Shown here piece after piece: positions 44,242-51,962 of a stretch of DNA of 64,000 nucleotides (positions are counted from its first letter, which is position 1; each line of letters starts with the position of its first letter). The DNA is from Crossiella sp. S99.2 (lineage in GTDB: Bacteria > Actinomycetota > Actinomycetes > Mycobacteriales > Pseudonocardiaceae): positions 930,001 through 994,000 of the forward strand of contig NZ_JALMDK010000001.1 of assembly GCF_023094165.1 (NCBI RefSeq), given 5' to 3'. Made by a program: the position numbers and the translations under genes. The notes beneath the pieces were generated by a model that did not search any database, was not told where the DNA came from, and saw only the letters and a list, made by a program, of their open reading frames with translations.

Positions 44242-44654
44242 TCACCCAGACCCCCGAGACCCCCACCGTGCCCCCGAAGATCCCCCGACCCAGGAAAGGA
44301 GAACCACCATCACCACCACCGGCCACCCTGGTGTTCAGCCCACCACGCTTGCGGGCCCACCGGCACCGGCAGGGAATGACCGCGCACGCACTGGCCCACC
44401 GGGCCGGGGTCGGCACGGACTGGGTGGAGGCGGTGGAGTCCGGAGCGCACAACCCCACCCCGGAGAAGGTGGCCGCCGTGGCTGAGGCCCTTCAGATCAC
44501 CCCGGAACAGTTGTACGCCCCGGAGCCCGAGGCCCGGGACAACCGCCAGTACTGGGCGGCCGTGGCAGCGACCGCGCCGCCGATGACGACACGGGATATC
44601 GACAGTGTTGGAGCGATCCTGCGGCGGATCTCCCGCCGCGACGAGACCACGTAA
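44238..44654 (+). CDS. XRE-family small DNA-binding protein, twin 1
   Basis: A 138-residue protein starting at GTG 44238, which overlaps the translocase stop. A proline-rich leader (PKIPRPRKGEPPSPPPA) is followed by an XRE helix-turn-helix (LRAHRHRQGMTAHALAHRAG, then WVEAVESGAHNPTPEKVAAVA) and a C-terminal tail QYWAAVAATAPPMTTRDIDS. The same tail occurs almost unchanged in the protein at 45236-45670. The role could be regulation of transfer or excision. Confidence 0.75.
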   Translation: MITQTPETPTVPPKIPRPRKGEPPSPPPATLVFSPPRLRAHRHRQGMTAHALAHRAGVGTDWVEAVESGAHNPTPEKVAAVAEALQITPEQLYAPEPEARDNRQYWAAVAATAPPMTTRDIDSVGAILRRISRRDETT

Positions 44655-44676
44655 CACCGACCGCACCACCCCGACC

Positions 44677-44729
44677 GGTGAGGGCGGAGGCCACCGGCAC
44701 CAGAGCGTGCCGCAGCCTCCGCCCTCACC
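44677..44729 (+). terminator. Long-loop hairpin after XRE twin 1
   Basis: A perfect 15-bp stem (GGTGAGGGCGGAGGC and its complement) with a 23-base loop, starting 22 bp after the stop of twin 1. Confidence 0.65.
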
Positions 44730-44740
44730 GTTGTTGATCT

Positions 44741-45040
44741 ACTATGCGGCTACTAGCTGGCGACTATGCGGCTATTGCAGCCCTATTACGCTGGACTTAC
44801 CCGGCCCGGCCGCAACCGCTGTCCACACAGGACCGGACAGGTGCCGCCCCGGCGCGTCACGGTCGGCAACACCACCGCGCACAGGGCAGAGCCGCAGCAC
44901 GCGGTCATCCGCAGCGTGCGCCGTGGGCGTGAGCGCTCATCGAGCGTCCTGGCTACGGTCCGGACCCCGGTCCGATCGAGTGACCTGTTAGAGCGGTAGC
45001 CCCTAGCATCGCTGTTGCTGCTGGTCAGTGGCTATTGCAG
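44741..45040. repeat. Direct repeats in the gene-free space between the XRE twins
   Basis: ACTATGCGGCTA occurs at 44741-44752 and 44763-44774, 22 bp apart, and GGCTATTGCAG occurs at 44770-44780 and again at 45030-45040. The whole space 44655-45235 has no convincing gene on either strand. Such repeated boxes could be a replication or transfer locus or regulator sites. Confidence 0.5.
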
Positions 45041-45235
45041 GGCTACCGGTGCTTCGCCCGACTCGGTACCTAATTAGGGATCTGATCCAGTTCGGCGCGG
45101 GCCGGGCGGGCGCACAGCCCGATCCCTCCGGGGACTGTTCGCTTCCCCGATGTCCAATAACGGTGTCACGTTTGGTTTTCAGGGCATCAGGGTTGTCGAC
45201 CACGGCAACCCGCTTCCCGTGCCCCGGAGGCCGTG

Positions 45236-45670
45236 ATGTCAGCCGACGCCGTTCCCGGTCACCGCGACCACATCCCGCAGGCTCTCCCGGCCGCTGAGAC
45301 GCGGCAGGGCCGCTCCAGCGGCCCTGGCCCTGCCCTAGGGGCGCGGGTGTTCTCTCCGCCCCGTCTGCGGGCTTACCGCCACCGCCGTGCCCTGGCACAG
45401 CGCGCCCTGGCCCGGCTGGCCAGGGTCAGCACGGAGCGGGTCCGTGCCGCTGAAGCCGGGACACACACCCCGGCCGGGCCGGTGCTGGCCAGGCTGGCTA
45501 CGGCGCTGGAATGCAGCCCAGCCGACCTGTGCGCGCCGGAGGCCACCGCGTGCGACAACGCCCAGTACTGGGCCGTGGTGGCCGCCACCGCCCCGCCGAT
45601 GACCACACGCGATATCGACAGCGTGGGGGCGACTCTGCGGCGGATCTCCGGCCAGGACACAGCCGCCTGA
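45236..45670 (+). CDS. XRE-family small DNA-binding protein, twin 2
   Basis: A 144-residue paralogue of twin 1: HTH LRAYRHRRALAQRALARLAR, then RVRAAEAGTHTPAGPVLARLA, and the nearly identical tail QYWAVVAATAPPMTTRDIDS followed by VGATLRRIS. Start ATG 45236 with GGAGG close upstream; GTG 45233 is possible. The tails agree in all but a few residues while the HTH parts differ much more, so the tail is under strong constraint. Confidence 0.73.
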   Translation: MSADAVPGHRDHIPQALPAAETRQGRSSGPGPALGARVFSPPRLRAYRHRRALAQRALARLARVSTERVRAAEAGTHTPAGPVLARLATALECSPADLCAPEATACDNAQYWAVVAATAPPMTTRDIDSVGATLRRISGQDTAA

Positions 45671-45706
45671 TAGACGCTGCGGACCGCCTCGCGGGCACGG
45701 ACCGGG

Positions 45707-45940
45707 TTGAGCTTCACCCAACGCGCCGACTCCGCGACACGGCGACGCCTCACCGCCGCGCCCGGCGCACTGGAACGACCAGAATCGGGCGGATCGGCTG
45801 AGTCGGCAAGGGCGAGTGATTCACCGTCCCATTCAGTATCCCATTCTGTGTCCCATTCACTGTCCCGTATACAGCGGGACAGTGAATGGGACACGCCGTC
45901 CCCTGATAAACCGCAGCTCACCCCGTCCGAGGAGGACTGA
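45707..45940 (+). CDS. Possible small protein with a four-residue repeat
   Basis: A 77-codon frame beginning at TTG 45707 and containing the repeat SHSVSHSVSHSL, which is the translation of the 12-bp tandem repeats at 45827-45874. The C-terminus is acidic (LTPSEED). The start has no good ribosome site. It may be a real small protein or only an open frame across a repeat locus. Confidence 0.3.
   Translation: MSFTQRADSATRRRLTAAPGALERPESGGSAESARASDSPSHSVSHSVSHSLSRIQRDSEWDTPSPDKPQLTPSEED
45827..45894. repeat. Four 12-bp tandem units and a 20-bp inverted repeat beside the integrase gene
   Basis: Units of the form TCCCATTCNNNN start at 45827, 45839, 45851 and 45863 (the last one degenerate). The third and fourth units are part of a perfect inverted repeat: GTGTCCCATTCACTGTCCCG at 45848-45867 and its exact complement at 45875-45894, with a 7-base loop. 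The structure resembles iterons or a transfer (clt) locus. The region 45671-46049 has no strongly supported gene. Confidence 0.8.
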
Positions 45941-46080
45941 TGTCGCAACTCCGACTGGCTTCTGTAGCCACTCATTCCAGTGTGCATGCCCTGCCGGGCA
46001 GCGTCGCTGACGCGATCGCAGCCCAGCCAGCGAGTCCGTCTCGCTCTGCCTACTCGCCGAACTCCTTGACCCACGCCTGA
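45940..46080 (+). CDS. Possible 46-residue protein overlapping the integrase 3' end
   Basis: A short frame from ATG 45940 with GGAGG four bases upstream, overlapping the previous stop by one base (TGATG). The product (MSQLRLASVATHSSVHALPG...) has no known motif, and the last 31 bp are antisense to the integrase gene. Supported only by the ribosome site and spacing. Confidence 0.25.
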   Translation: MSQLRLASVATHSSVHALPGSVADAIAAQPASPSRSAYSPNSLTHA

Positions 46081-47591
46081 TGCGGAACCAGCCGCAACCG
46101 CTCCACATCGAACCCATTGCCGCCCTTGGCTGTGGCCTTGTCCAGCACGATCCGATCCGTGCCCAGCGCACGGGTCAGCAGCACGCGCCGTTCCGGAATC
46201 TCGCCTTTTTTCCACTGATGTTCCACCTCTTCCGCAGACATCGCTTTCACGGGCCCGTCGATCTGGCCGCCGGTCAGCCGTTCCCGGGTCGCGAGTAGTT
46301 CTTTCAGGCGTTTCGACAGCGGGCGGTTCGCCGCGTCGAACTCGTCAATGTCGATTTCCTCCGTGCCCAGTCGCTCCGCCAGGCCGCGTTGAATCCTCTT
46401 GATTCGCTCAATGCTGTCCGTGGTTGTGTTCAGTTCCTCGGACACGGCTTCGCGTGCGGCGGAGATCGCGGCGGCATAACGGGAATCTGACAGGCGTGCG
46501 ATCACCAGTTCTCGCAACTGCTCATCGATTCCCGTCATCGAACCCTGAGTCTTCCCGCAGCCTTTGCGGTCGAGTCGGCACCGGTAGGCGCGTTTCCCGT
46601 CTGCCTGGCAGCGGGAGTACATGGTGACTCCGCATGTGCCGCACCGGAGAATGCCGGAGGCTACACATTTCTCGCCGACGACGTTCCCTCTTCGGCGGGC
46701 CGCGAACTTCGCGCGCAGCTCATAGAACAGTTCCGGCTCGATAATTCTGACGTTCTCGTGGTCGCGCATCTTGCCGACGATGACCCCGTCATGCTCGATC
46801 AGTCCCGCGTTGCTGGCGCGGTTGAGGATAGCGGCGACTGCTTGGGGGCTCATGGGCTGGCCGGAAACGCTGAGCAGATTACTGTCGATCCAGCGTCGCC
46901 AGATCGCTTTGAGTGCCACTCCGTCAGCGTGGTCCTGGCATGCCTGCGCGATCTGCTCGCGTTCCCAGAGAACCTGTTCCGCTGGTGCTTCGGCCATCGT
47001 TTCTAGGGCGTCTCCCGTTTCCATGCGCTTTTTCCGTTCTCCGACTACGCGGCGGTTTCGCCCCGGGAATCCCAGGGCTCGTGATCCGCCGTTGGTGAGT
47101 CCTTGCTCGCGGTTTTCCTGCTTCCGTCGTTTCACGCGCCGTTGGGTGTCATCGCTGGAGCGTGCCGCGTGGGCTACCTCGATCCGCAGGATGAACCGGT
47201 CATCCGGGTCGGACAGGTCTCGTGAGCCGTGGGAGGAGATGACAACGAAGCCGTTGTCGGCGAGTTCGATCAGGGTTTCCAGGTCTTTCGGTCTGCGGAA
47301 CAGGCGGTCAACGTGCCAGACGCAGATACCTTGGGAGATTCCGGCGCGGACCCGTTCGAGCAGCTTTTCCCAGTCTGGCCGGACCACTCCCTTTTTCCAC
47401 GCGCTCAAGCCGTCGGACAGCTCAAGGCCCAGCTTGCCGACCTTCGCGATACGGGCGCGGTTGTCGTCCCACTGGGTCTCGATCTTCTCCAGTTCGCCCG
47501 TGTCGGGCACCCGGGAGAGACGGCCGTAGGAGTCGATCACGGGGAGGAACAAGGGGTTCTGACCTGCGGTAACGTCGTTTGGCTGGGTCAT
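46050..47591 (-). CDS. int: Large serine recombinase (integrase of the element)
   Basis: A 513-residue site-specific recombinase. The N-terminal resolvase domain has the nucleophile in DSYGRLSRV (Ser26) and the later motifs VWHVDRLFRRPKDL and ALGFPG. The recombinase domain (about 190-300) is followed by a zinc ribbon (LRCGTCGVTM, then YRCRLDRKGCG) and a coiled coil (about 375-430). Its start lies 14 bp from the attP arm at 47605, the normal place of a serine integrase. It would join attP to the attB in the SARP/AfsR gene; excision needs a directionality factor that was not identified. Confidence 0.93.
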   Translation of the reverse strand: MTQPNDVTAGQNPLFLPVIDSYGRLSRVPDTGELEKIETQWDDNRARIAKVGKLGLELSDGLSAWKKGVVRPDWEKLLERVRAGISQGICVWHVDRLFRRPKDLETLIELADNGFVVISSHGSRDLSDPDDRFILRIEVAHAARSSDDTQRRVKRRKQENREQGLTNGGSRALGFPGRNRRVVGERKKRMETGDALETMAEAPAEQVLWEREQIAQACQDHADGVALKAIWRRWIDSNLLSVSGQPMSPQAVAAILNRASNAGLIEHDGVIVGKMRDHENVRIIEPELFYELRAKFAARRRGNVVGEKCVASGILRCGTCGVTMYSRCQADGKRAYRCRLDRKGCGKTQGSMTGIDEQLRELVIARLSDSRYAAAISAAREAVSEELNTTTDSIERIKRIQRGLAERLGTEEIDIDEFDAANRPLSKRLKELLATRERLTGGQIDGPVKAMSAEEVEHQWKKGEIPERRVLLTRALGTDRIVLDKATAKGGNGFDVERLRLVPHQAWVKEFGE

Positions 47592-47604
47592 ACGACCAGA
47601 GTAG

Positions 47605-47642
47605 GGTACCGAAGTGGGTTCCGCCCTGGCGGTGCGGGCCGC
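47605..47642 (+). other. attR attachment site
   Basis: 47605-47625 is the left arm of attP (starts GGTACCGAAGTGGG), 47626-47627 the central CT, and from 47628 on the sequence is chromosomal (GGCGGTGCGGGCCGC). The two chromosomal half-sites of attB (35563-35577 and 47628-47642) are related by dyad symmetry in 9 of 15 positions. Confidence 0.85.
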
Positions 47643-49704
47643 GCACCGGCTGGCCCCGCGCTACCCGGACGGGCAGCTCTTCGTCGAACTGGGCTCGCTC
47701 GCGCCGGAGGAGGTGCTGGACGCGCTGCTGCGCGCGCTGCGGGTGCCGGGCGAGCGGATTCCGGAGGGACTGCGGGAGCGGGCCGCGCTGTGGCGGGCCG
47801 AACTGTCCGGGCGGCGGGTGCTGGTGGTGCTCGACGACGCCGCCGGGGCCAGCCAGGTCCGGCCGCTGCTGGCCGGTGGCGCGGACTGCCTGGTGCTGGT
47901 GACCAGCAGACACCGGATGTCCGGTCTGGAAGGGGTGCGCCGGGTCGCGCTGGACGTGCTGCCGCCGGTGGACGCGCGGGAGCTGTTCGTGCGGCTGCTG
48001 GGCGCGGAGCGGGTGAGTGCCGAGGCCGCGGCGGTGGCCGAGGCAGCGCAGCTGTGCGGGTACCTGCCGCTGGCGATCCGGATCACCGGGGCGAAACTCG
48101 CCGCCCGCCCGCACTGGCCGGTGTCCCGGCTGCTGGGCCGGTTGCGGGACGAGCAGCGGCGGCTGGACGAGCTGTCCGTGGGCGATCTGGCCGTGCGCAC
48201 CGGGCTGGCCGTGAGCTACCTGGGCCTGGACGAGCCGAGCCGCCGCGCCTACCGGCTGCTGGGCACGCTGGGCTACGGCAACCTGCCGGGCTGGCTGGCC
48301 GCGCCGCTGCTGGGCGAGCCGGAGGAGACCGCCGAGGACGTGCTCGATCAGCTGGTGGACGCCCAGCTGATCGAGGTCAGCAGCGCGCCCGCCGAACCGC
48401 TGCGCTACCGGATGCACGACCTGGTCCGGTTGCACGCCAGGGAACGCGCCGAACTGGAGGACACCGCAGGGGAGCGGCGGGAGGCGGTGCGCAGGGCGGT
48501 GACCGCGCTGCTGGCCGCGGTGGACGAGCTGGCTGAGCCACTGCCGCCCGCCGTGCCCAGGCTCTGCCACACCGACCTGAGCACCCAGCCCCGGCCGCGG
48601 ATCACCGGCGCTGAGCGCTGGTTCGAGCAGGAGGAGCCCGCGCTGGTGGCCGCGGTGTCCAGGGCCGCCGAACTGGACCTGGCCGAGCTGGCCGCGGCAC
48701 TGGCCGAGGCGCTGGTGTTCAGCTTCTTCGCGGTGCGCAACCGCTACGACGGCTGGGCCCGCACGCACGAGGCCGCGATCAGCGCGTTGCGCCGCACCGG
48801 CCACCGCAGGGGCGAGGCCGCGCTGGAATGCAGCCTGGGCCAGCTGCACTACAAACGGGACCGCTACGAACTGGCCCGCACCCACTTCCGCACCGCGCGG
48901 GCGCTGTTCACCGAGGTCGGCGACACCAGGGGCGAGGCGGTCGCGCTCAACGGCATCGGCATGGTCGGCCGCGAACTCGCCGACCACGCCGCCGCGCTGC
49001 CCGCCCTGCGCCGGGCCAGGGACATGCTGGCCACCAGCGGCGATGAGGAAGGCGTCGCGCACGCCCTCTACGGCATCGGCTACGCCCACCGCGAACTCGG
49101 CGAGGACCCCGAGGCCATCGACACCCTGACCGCCGCGGCAGGCTCCTACCGCGCCGCGGGCAACGAACGCGGCGAGGCGCTGGCCCTGCGTGGCATCGGC
49201 CTGGTGCACCGGGCCGCCGACCGCTGGGACGAGGCCGAGGAGTACTGCCGCCGCAGTCACCGCATCGTCAGCGCGGTCGCCGACGACCTGCTCTGCTGCG
49301 ACACCACCCAGGCCCTGGCCAAGGTCTGGATCCGCCAGCACCGCCCCGAACAGGCCGAAGCCGCCCTGCTCAGCGCCGCCCAGACCAGCCAGGCCCTGCA
49401 CGACACCTTCGGCCTGGCCCTGCTGCACCGCACCCTGGGCGAGAGCCGCCTGGCCCAGGGCCAGATCGAACCCGCGCTGCGCTACCTGGACCTGGCGCTG
49501 ACGGGCTGGGCGGAGCTGCGGCTGCCGGTGTGGCGGGCCCGGACCCTGCGGGACGTGGGCGCGGCGCACGCGGCGGCCGGGGACCAGCCCGCGGCGCACC
49601 GGGCCTGGCGGGAGGCCAGGGAGGTCTTCGACCGGCTCGGCATCCGTGAGTCGGCCGAGGCCCCGCACTGGCATCGCCGCTGGGCCTGTCCGTGCGTGAA
49701 CTGA
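47626..49704 (+). CDS. SARP/AfsR-type transcriptional regulator, 3' part (NB-ARC and TPR domains)
   Basis: The continuation of the split regulator. From CTG 47626 the protein reads LAVRAAHRLAPRYPDGQLFVEL, the normal sequence after an AfsR Walker A. The NB-ARC ATPase follows with RVLVVLDDAAGASQV (Walker B), LVTSRHRMSGL and the helical GYLPLAIRITG. The C-terminal 350 residues are TPR repeats (GEAALECSLGQLHYKRDRYELA, then similar units in 40-residue steps). An in-frame GTG at 47614 inside the element could start a truncated protein. Joined to 34687-35577 it forms one regulator of about 990 residues. Confidence 0.87.
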   Translation: MAVRAAHRLAPRYPDGQLFVELGSLAPEEVLDALLRALRVPGERIPEGLRERAALWRAELSGRRVLVVLDDAAGASQVRPLLAGGADCLVLVTSRHRMSGLEGVRRVALDVLPPVDARELFVRLLGAERVSAEAAAVAEAAQLCGYLPLAIRITGAKLAARPHWPVSRLLGRLRDEQRRLDELSVGDLAVRTGLAVSYLGLDEPSRRAYRLLGTLGYGNLPGWLAAPLLGEPEETAEDVLDQLVDAQLIEVSSAPAEPLRYRMHDLVRLHARERAELEDTAGERREAVRRAVTALLAAVDELAEPLPPAVPRLCHTDLSTQPRPRITGAERWFEQEEPALVAAVSRAAELDLAELAAALAEALVFSFFAVRNRYDGWARTHEAAISALRRTGHRRGEAALECSLGQLHYKRDRYELARTHFRTARALFTEVGDTRGEAVALNGIGMVGRELADHAAALPALRRARDMLATSGDEEGVAHALYGIGYAHRELGEDPEAIDTLTAAAGSYRAAGNERGEALALRGIGLVHRAADRWDEAEEYCRRSHRIVSAVADDLLCCDTTQALAKVWIRQHRPEQAEAALLSAAQTSQALHDTFGLALLHRTLGESRLAQGQIEPALRYLDLALTGWAELRLPVWRARTLRDVGAAHAAAGDQPAAHRAWREAREVFDRLGIRESAEAPHWHRRWACPCVN

Positions 49705-50190
49705 TCAGGCGAGTTCGCCGTCCCGGACCACCAGGTGCCTGGGGTCCCGGTGCCTGCCCGCGGCGATCAGGTCGCGGACCGGGTGCGGGGCCAGGTCGGA
49801 CTCGGCCAGGGTGGCCAGCGGCAGCCATTCGTAGTCGTGGCCGGGGGTGCGGCCGCTCACCGCGACCCGGTCCACCGAGGCCCACAGGTAGTGCTCGACC
49901 GCGTGCGCGGGCTGGTCCGCCTCGGTGAAGAAATGCTCGACCACGAACAGGTACTCGGACTGGACCAACCGGGTGCTGGTCTGCTCGTCGATTGCCTGGC
50001 GCAGCCGGGTTTCGAAGGTCTCGCCCGGGGCGCACTGGCCGCCGATGAAGGCGTAGCCGGTGCCCTCCGGTGCATCACTGGATCGCCGCACCAGTAGGCG
50101 GTCGCCGTGCAGGACGACCGCGTGGACAGTGGGCCTGACGAGTTGACGCTCGGGTTCAGACACGTCCACGACCATAGCCAAACTCGGCAC
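49705..50190 (-). CDS. Nudix-fold protein with a degenerate Nudix box
   Basis: A 161-residue protein with the Nudix fold pattern (VHAVVLHGDRLLVRRSSD, then FIGGQCAPGETFETRLRQAI). Where active enzymes have RExxEExG the sequence reads QAIDEQTST, so the metal-binding glutamates are mostly missing. It may be a non-hydrolysing ligand sensor. The GTG at 50190 or an ATG at 50175 could be the start. It ends immediately next to the convergent regulator gene. Confidence 0.65.
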   Translation of the reverse strand: MPSLAMVVDVSEPERQLVRPTVHAVVLHGDRLLVRRSSDAPEGTGYAFIGGQCAPGETFETRLRQAIDEQTSTRLVQSEYLFVVEHFFTEADQPAHAVEHYLWASVDRVAVSGRTPGHDYEWLPLATLAESDLAPHPVRDLIAAGRHRDPRHLVVRDGELA

Positions 50191-50249
50191 GCCTGTCCCG
50201 CTGTGTCCACTGTGGACAGTCGGCTATCGGCGCTCATCCTTTTGGCGCG

Positions 50250-50271
50250 CTTCATCTTTCGTTCACCGGAC
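50250..50271 (+). promoter_or_regulatory. Possible PHO box upstream of the phosphatase gene
   Basis: TTCATC at 50251 and TTCACC at 50262 are spaced exactly 11 bp, as in the direct-repeat units of actinomycete PHO boxes bound by PhoP. It lies about 70 bp before the phosphatase start. Only two units are visible. Confidence 0.35.
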
Positions 50272-50342
50272 TTTTGCCCGTACCGGTGACCCTTGGCGCT
50301 CGCAAGACTCCTGAGTGTCACCCGAACTGACGGGAGTTCACC

Positions 50343-51503
50343 GTGGAACGACGCAACTTCCTGCGAGTCGCCGTGGTCGGCGCCGCGGCCGCGGCCTTTG
50401 GCGGGGCGGCCTGGCGGGACGCCTTCGCCGACGGCGCGCAGCCGGGGGCCAGTCCGTACGGTCCGCTGCTGGCCGCGGACGGCAACGGCATCCAGTTACC
50501 GCAGGGCTTCACCAGCCGGGTCATCGCGCGGACCGGGCAGCAGGTGACCGGGACCGGCTACACCTGGCACCCGGCGCCGGACGGCGGGGCCTGTTTCGCC
50601 GACGGCAGCGGCTGGATCTACGTCTCCAACAGCGAGGTGTCCAGCACCGGCGGGGTCGGGGCGGTCAAGTTCAACGCCAGTGGCCAGATCACCGGGGCCT
50701 ACCGCACGCTGGCCAACACCAACGTCAACTGTGCCGGGGGCGCCACCCCCTGGAACACCTGGTTGTCCTGCGAGGAGGTCGACCGCGGCTACGTCTACGA
50801 AACCGATCCGTGGGGAGTCAAGGCCGCCATCCGCCGCCCCGCGATGGGCCGGTTCAAGCACGAGGCCTGCGCCGCCGACCCCGACCACGGCTACGTCTAC
50901 CTCACCGAGGACGTGTCGGACGGCTGCTTCTACCGCTTCAAACCCACCATCTGGGGCGATCTCTCCGCCGGCACCTTGGAGGTCCTCAAGGGCACCAGCT
51001 CGCAGACCAGTGGCCCGGTGACCTGGGGCGTTGTCGGCGATGTCGACGGCAGCCCGACCGCGACCCGCAACCAGGTCGTCGGCGCGAAACGCTTCAACGG
51101 CGGCGAGGGCTGCTACTACGCGGGCGGCACCTGCTGGTTCACCACCAAGGGCGACAACCGGGTCTGGGCGTACAACGCCGGCACCAGCTCGATCAGCCTG
51201 ACCTACGACGACAACCTGGTCACCGGCGGCGCCGCGCCGCTGACCGGGGTGGACAATGTCACCGGGACCAGCAGCGGGGACCTGTTCGTGGCCGAGGACG
51301 GCGGCAACATGGAGATCTGCATCATCACCCCGGCCGGCATCGTCGCGCCGTTCCTGCGGATCACCGGGCAGAGCGGGTCGGAGATCACAGGACCCGCGTT
51401 CAGCCCGGCCGGCAACCGGCTCTACTTCTCCTCCCAGCGCGGCACCAGCGGGTCCAGCAGCGGTGGCATCACCTACGAGGTCACCGGGCCGTTCCGGACC
51501 TAG
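50343..51503 (+). CDS. PhoX-family phosphatase (DUF839), Tat-exported
   Basis: A 386-residue protein. The N-terminus ERRNFLRVAVVGAAAAAFGG is a twin-arginine signal. The PhoX motif NCAGGATPWNTWLSCEE is at about 125, and GRFKHEACAADPDHGYVYLTED follows, with the late blade LFVAEDGGNMEI. PhoX enzymes are iron- and calcium-dependent phosphomonoesterases that act outside the cell. The GTG at 50343 has GGGAG six bases upstream. It is about 100 residues shorter than many characterised PhoX proteins, so the exact substrate is open. Confidence 0.8.
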   Translation: MERRNFLRVAVVGAAAAAFGGAAWRDAFADGAQPGASPYGPLLAADGNGIQLPQGFTSRVIARTGQQVTGTGYTWHPAPDGGACFADGSGWIYVSNSEVSSTGGVGAVKFNASGQITGAYRTLANTNVNCAGGATPWNTWLSCEEVDRGYVYETDPWGVKAAIRRPAMGRFKHEACAADPDHGYVYLTEDVSDGCFYRFKPTIWGDLSAGTLEVLKGTSSQTSGPVTWGVVGDVDGSPTATRNQVVGAKRFNGGEGCYYAGGTCWFTTKGDNRVWAYNAGTSSISLTYDDNLVTGGAAPLTGVDNVTGTSSGDLFVAEDGGNMEICIITPAGIVAPFLRITGQSGSEITGPAFSPAGNRLYFSSQRGTSGSSSGGITYEVTGPFRT

Positions 51504-51796
51504 CCGGCGATCGCCTCGATCACACCGTCGATCTCCTGCGCCAGGGCCGCGTCCAGCGTGGTGATACCGCCCTTGGAGTGGGTGGAGCAGCGGAAGGTCA
51601 GGGTGCGCCAGCGGATGTCGATGTCCGGGTGGTGGTTGTCGTTCTCCGCGATCTCCGCCACCCGGTTCACCACCTGGATGGCCTGCGGGAAGCTGTCCAG
51701 TTCGACCGTGCGCACCAGCGCGGTGCCCTCGGCCAGCCACTGCGGCAGCCGGAGCAGGTGATCGTGGATCTGGTCGTCGCTCAGCAGTTCGGCCAT
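51500..51796 (-). CDS. 4a-hydroxytetrahydrobiopterin dehydratase (pterin carbinolamine dehydratase)
   Basis: A 98-residue protein with the family signature NDNHHPDIDIRWRTLTFRCST and the following THSKGGITTLDAALA. It dehydrates the 4a-carbinolamine formed by pterin-dependent hydroxylases; in bacteria without such enzymes its role is unclear. The ATG at 51796 gives the usual length. Its end overlaps the phosphatase stop by four bases. Confidence 0.9.
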   Translation of the reverse strand: MAELLSDDQIHDHLLRLPQWLAEGTALVRTVELDSFPQAIQVVNRVAEIAENDNHHPDIDIRWRTLTFRCSTHSKGGITTLDAALAQEIDGVIEAIAG

Positions 51797-51860
51797 GCCT
51801 TCATGGTCCTCGTGCGGGTGCGTCCGCGCGACCCGGCGTAAGGTCATCCCCCTAGATGCC

Positions 51861-51948
51861 ACGGGAGTCCGGTGTAGCCGGGCTGAGAGGAGAGCGGTCA
51901 GCTCTCGACCGTCCGCACCTGATCCGGATCATGCCGGTGTAGGGATTG
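51861..51948 (+). promoter_or_regulatory. TPP riboswitch (THI element) for thiBPQ
   Basis: The conserved strands are present in order: GGGAGTCCGG, CTGAGAGG, then ACCTGATCCGGATCATGCCG and GTGTAGGGA. These form the two parallel helices that bind thiamine pyrophosphate. The element ends 15 bp before the thiB start, with the GGAGG ribosome site right after it, so translation is probably the controlled step. Confidence 0.93.
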
Positions 51949-51962
51949 CGTCAGGAGGAACT

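Larger units (their letters stand above)
35578..47625. mobile_element. 12.05-kb integrative element of the serine-recombinase, TraB/FtsK type (AICE-like)
   Basis: Both ends carry CTGGCGG (35578-35584 and 47626-47632), and joining the outer flanks restores an open P-loop frame (GVGKTALAVRAAHR). Inside are an integrase next to the right end, a DNA translocase, a GntR regulator with operators, XRE proteins and cargo. This set matches actinomycete integrative and conjugative elements, which move as double-stranded DNA through a single TraB protein. No replication initiator of the RepSA or Prim-Pol type was recognised. GC content of 35887-40186 is clearly below that of the chromosome. Confidence 0.9.

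Noticed and set aside
44744-44932. Small plus-strand frame in the space between the XRE twins
   Set aside because: No ribosome site and composition of translated repeats; the space is better taken as non-coding.
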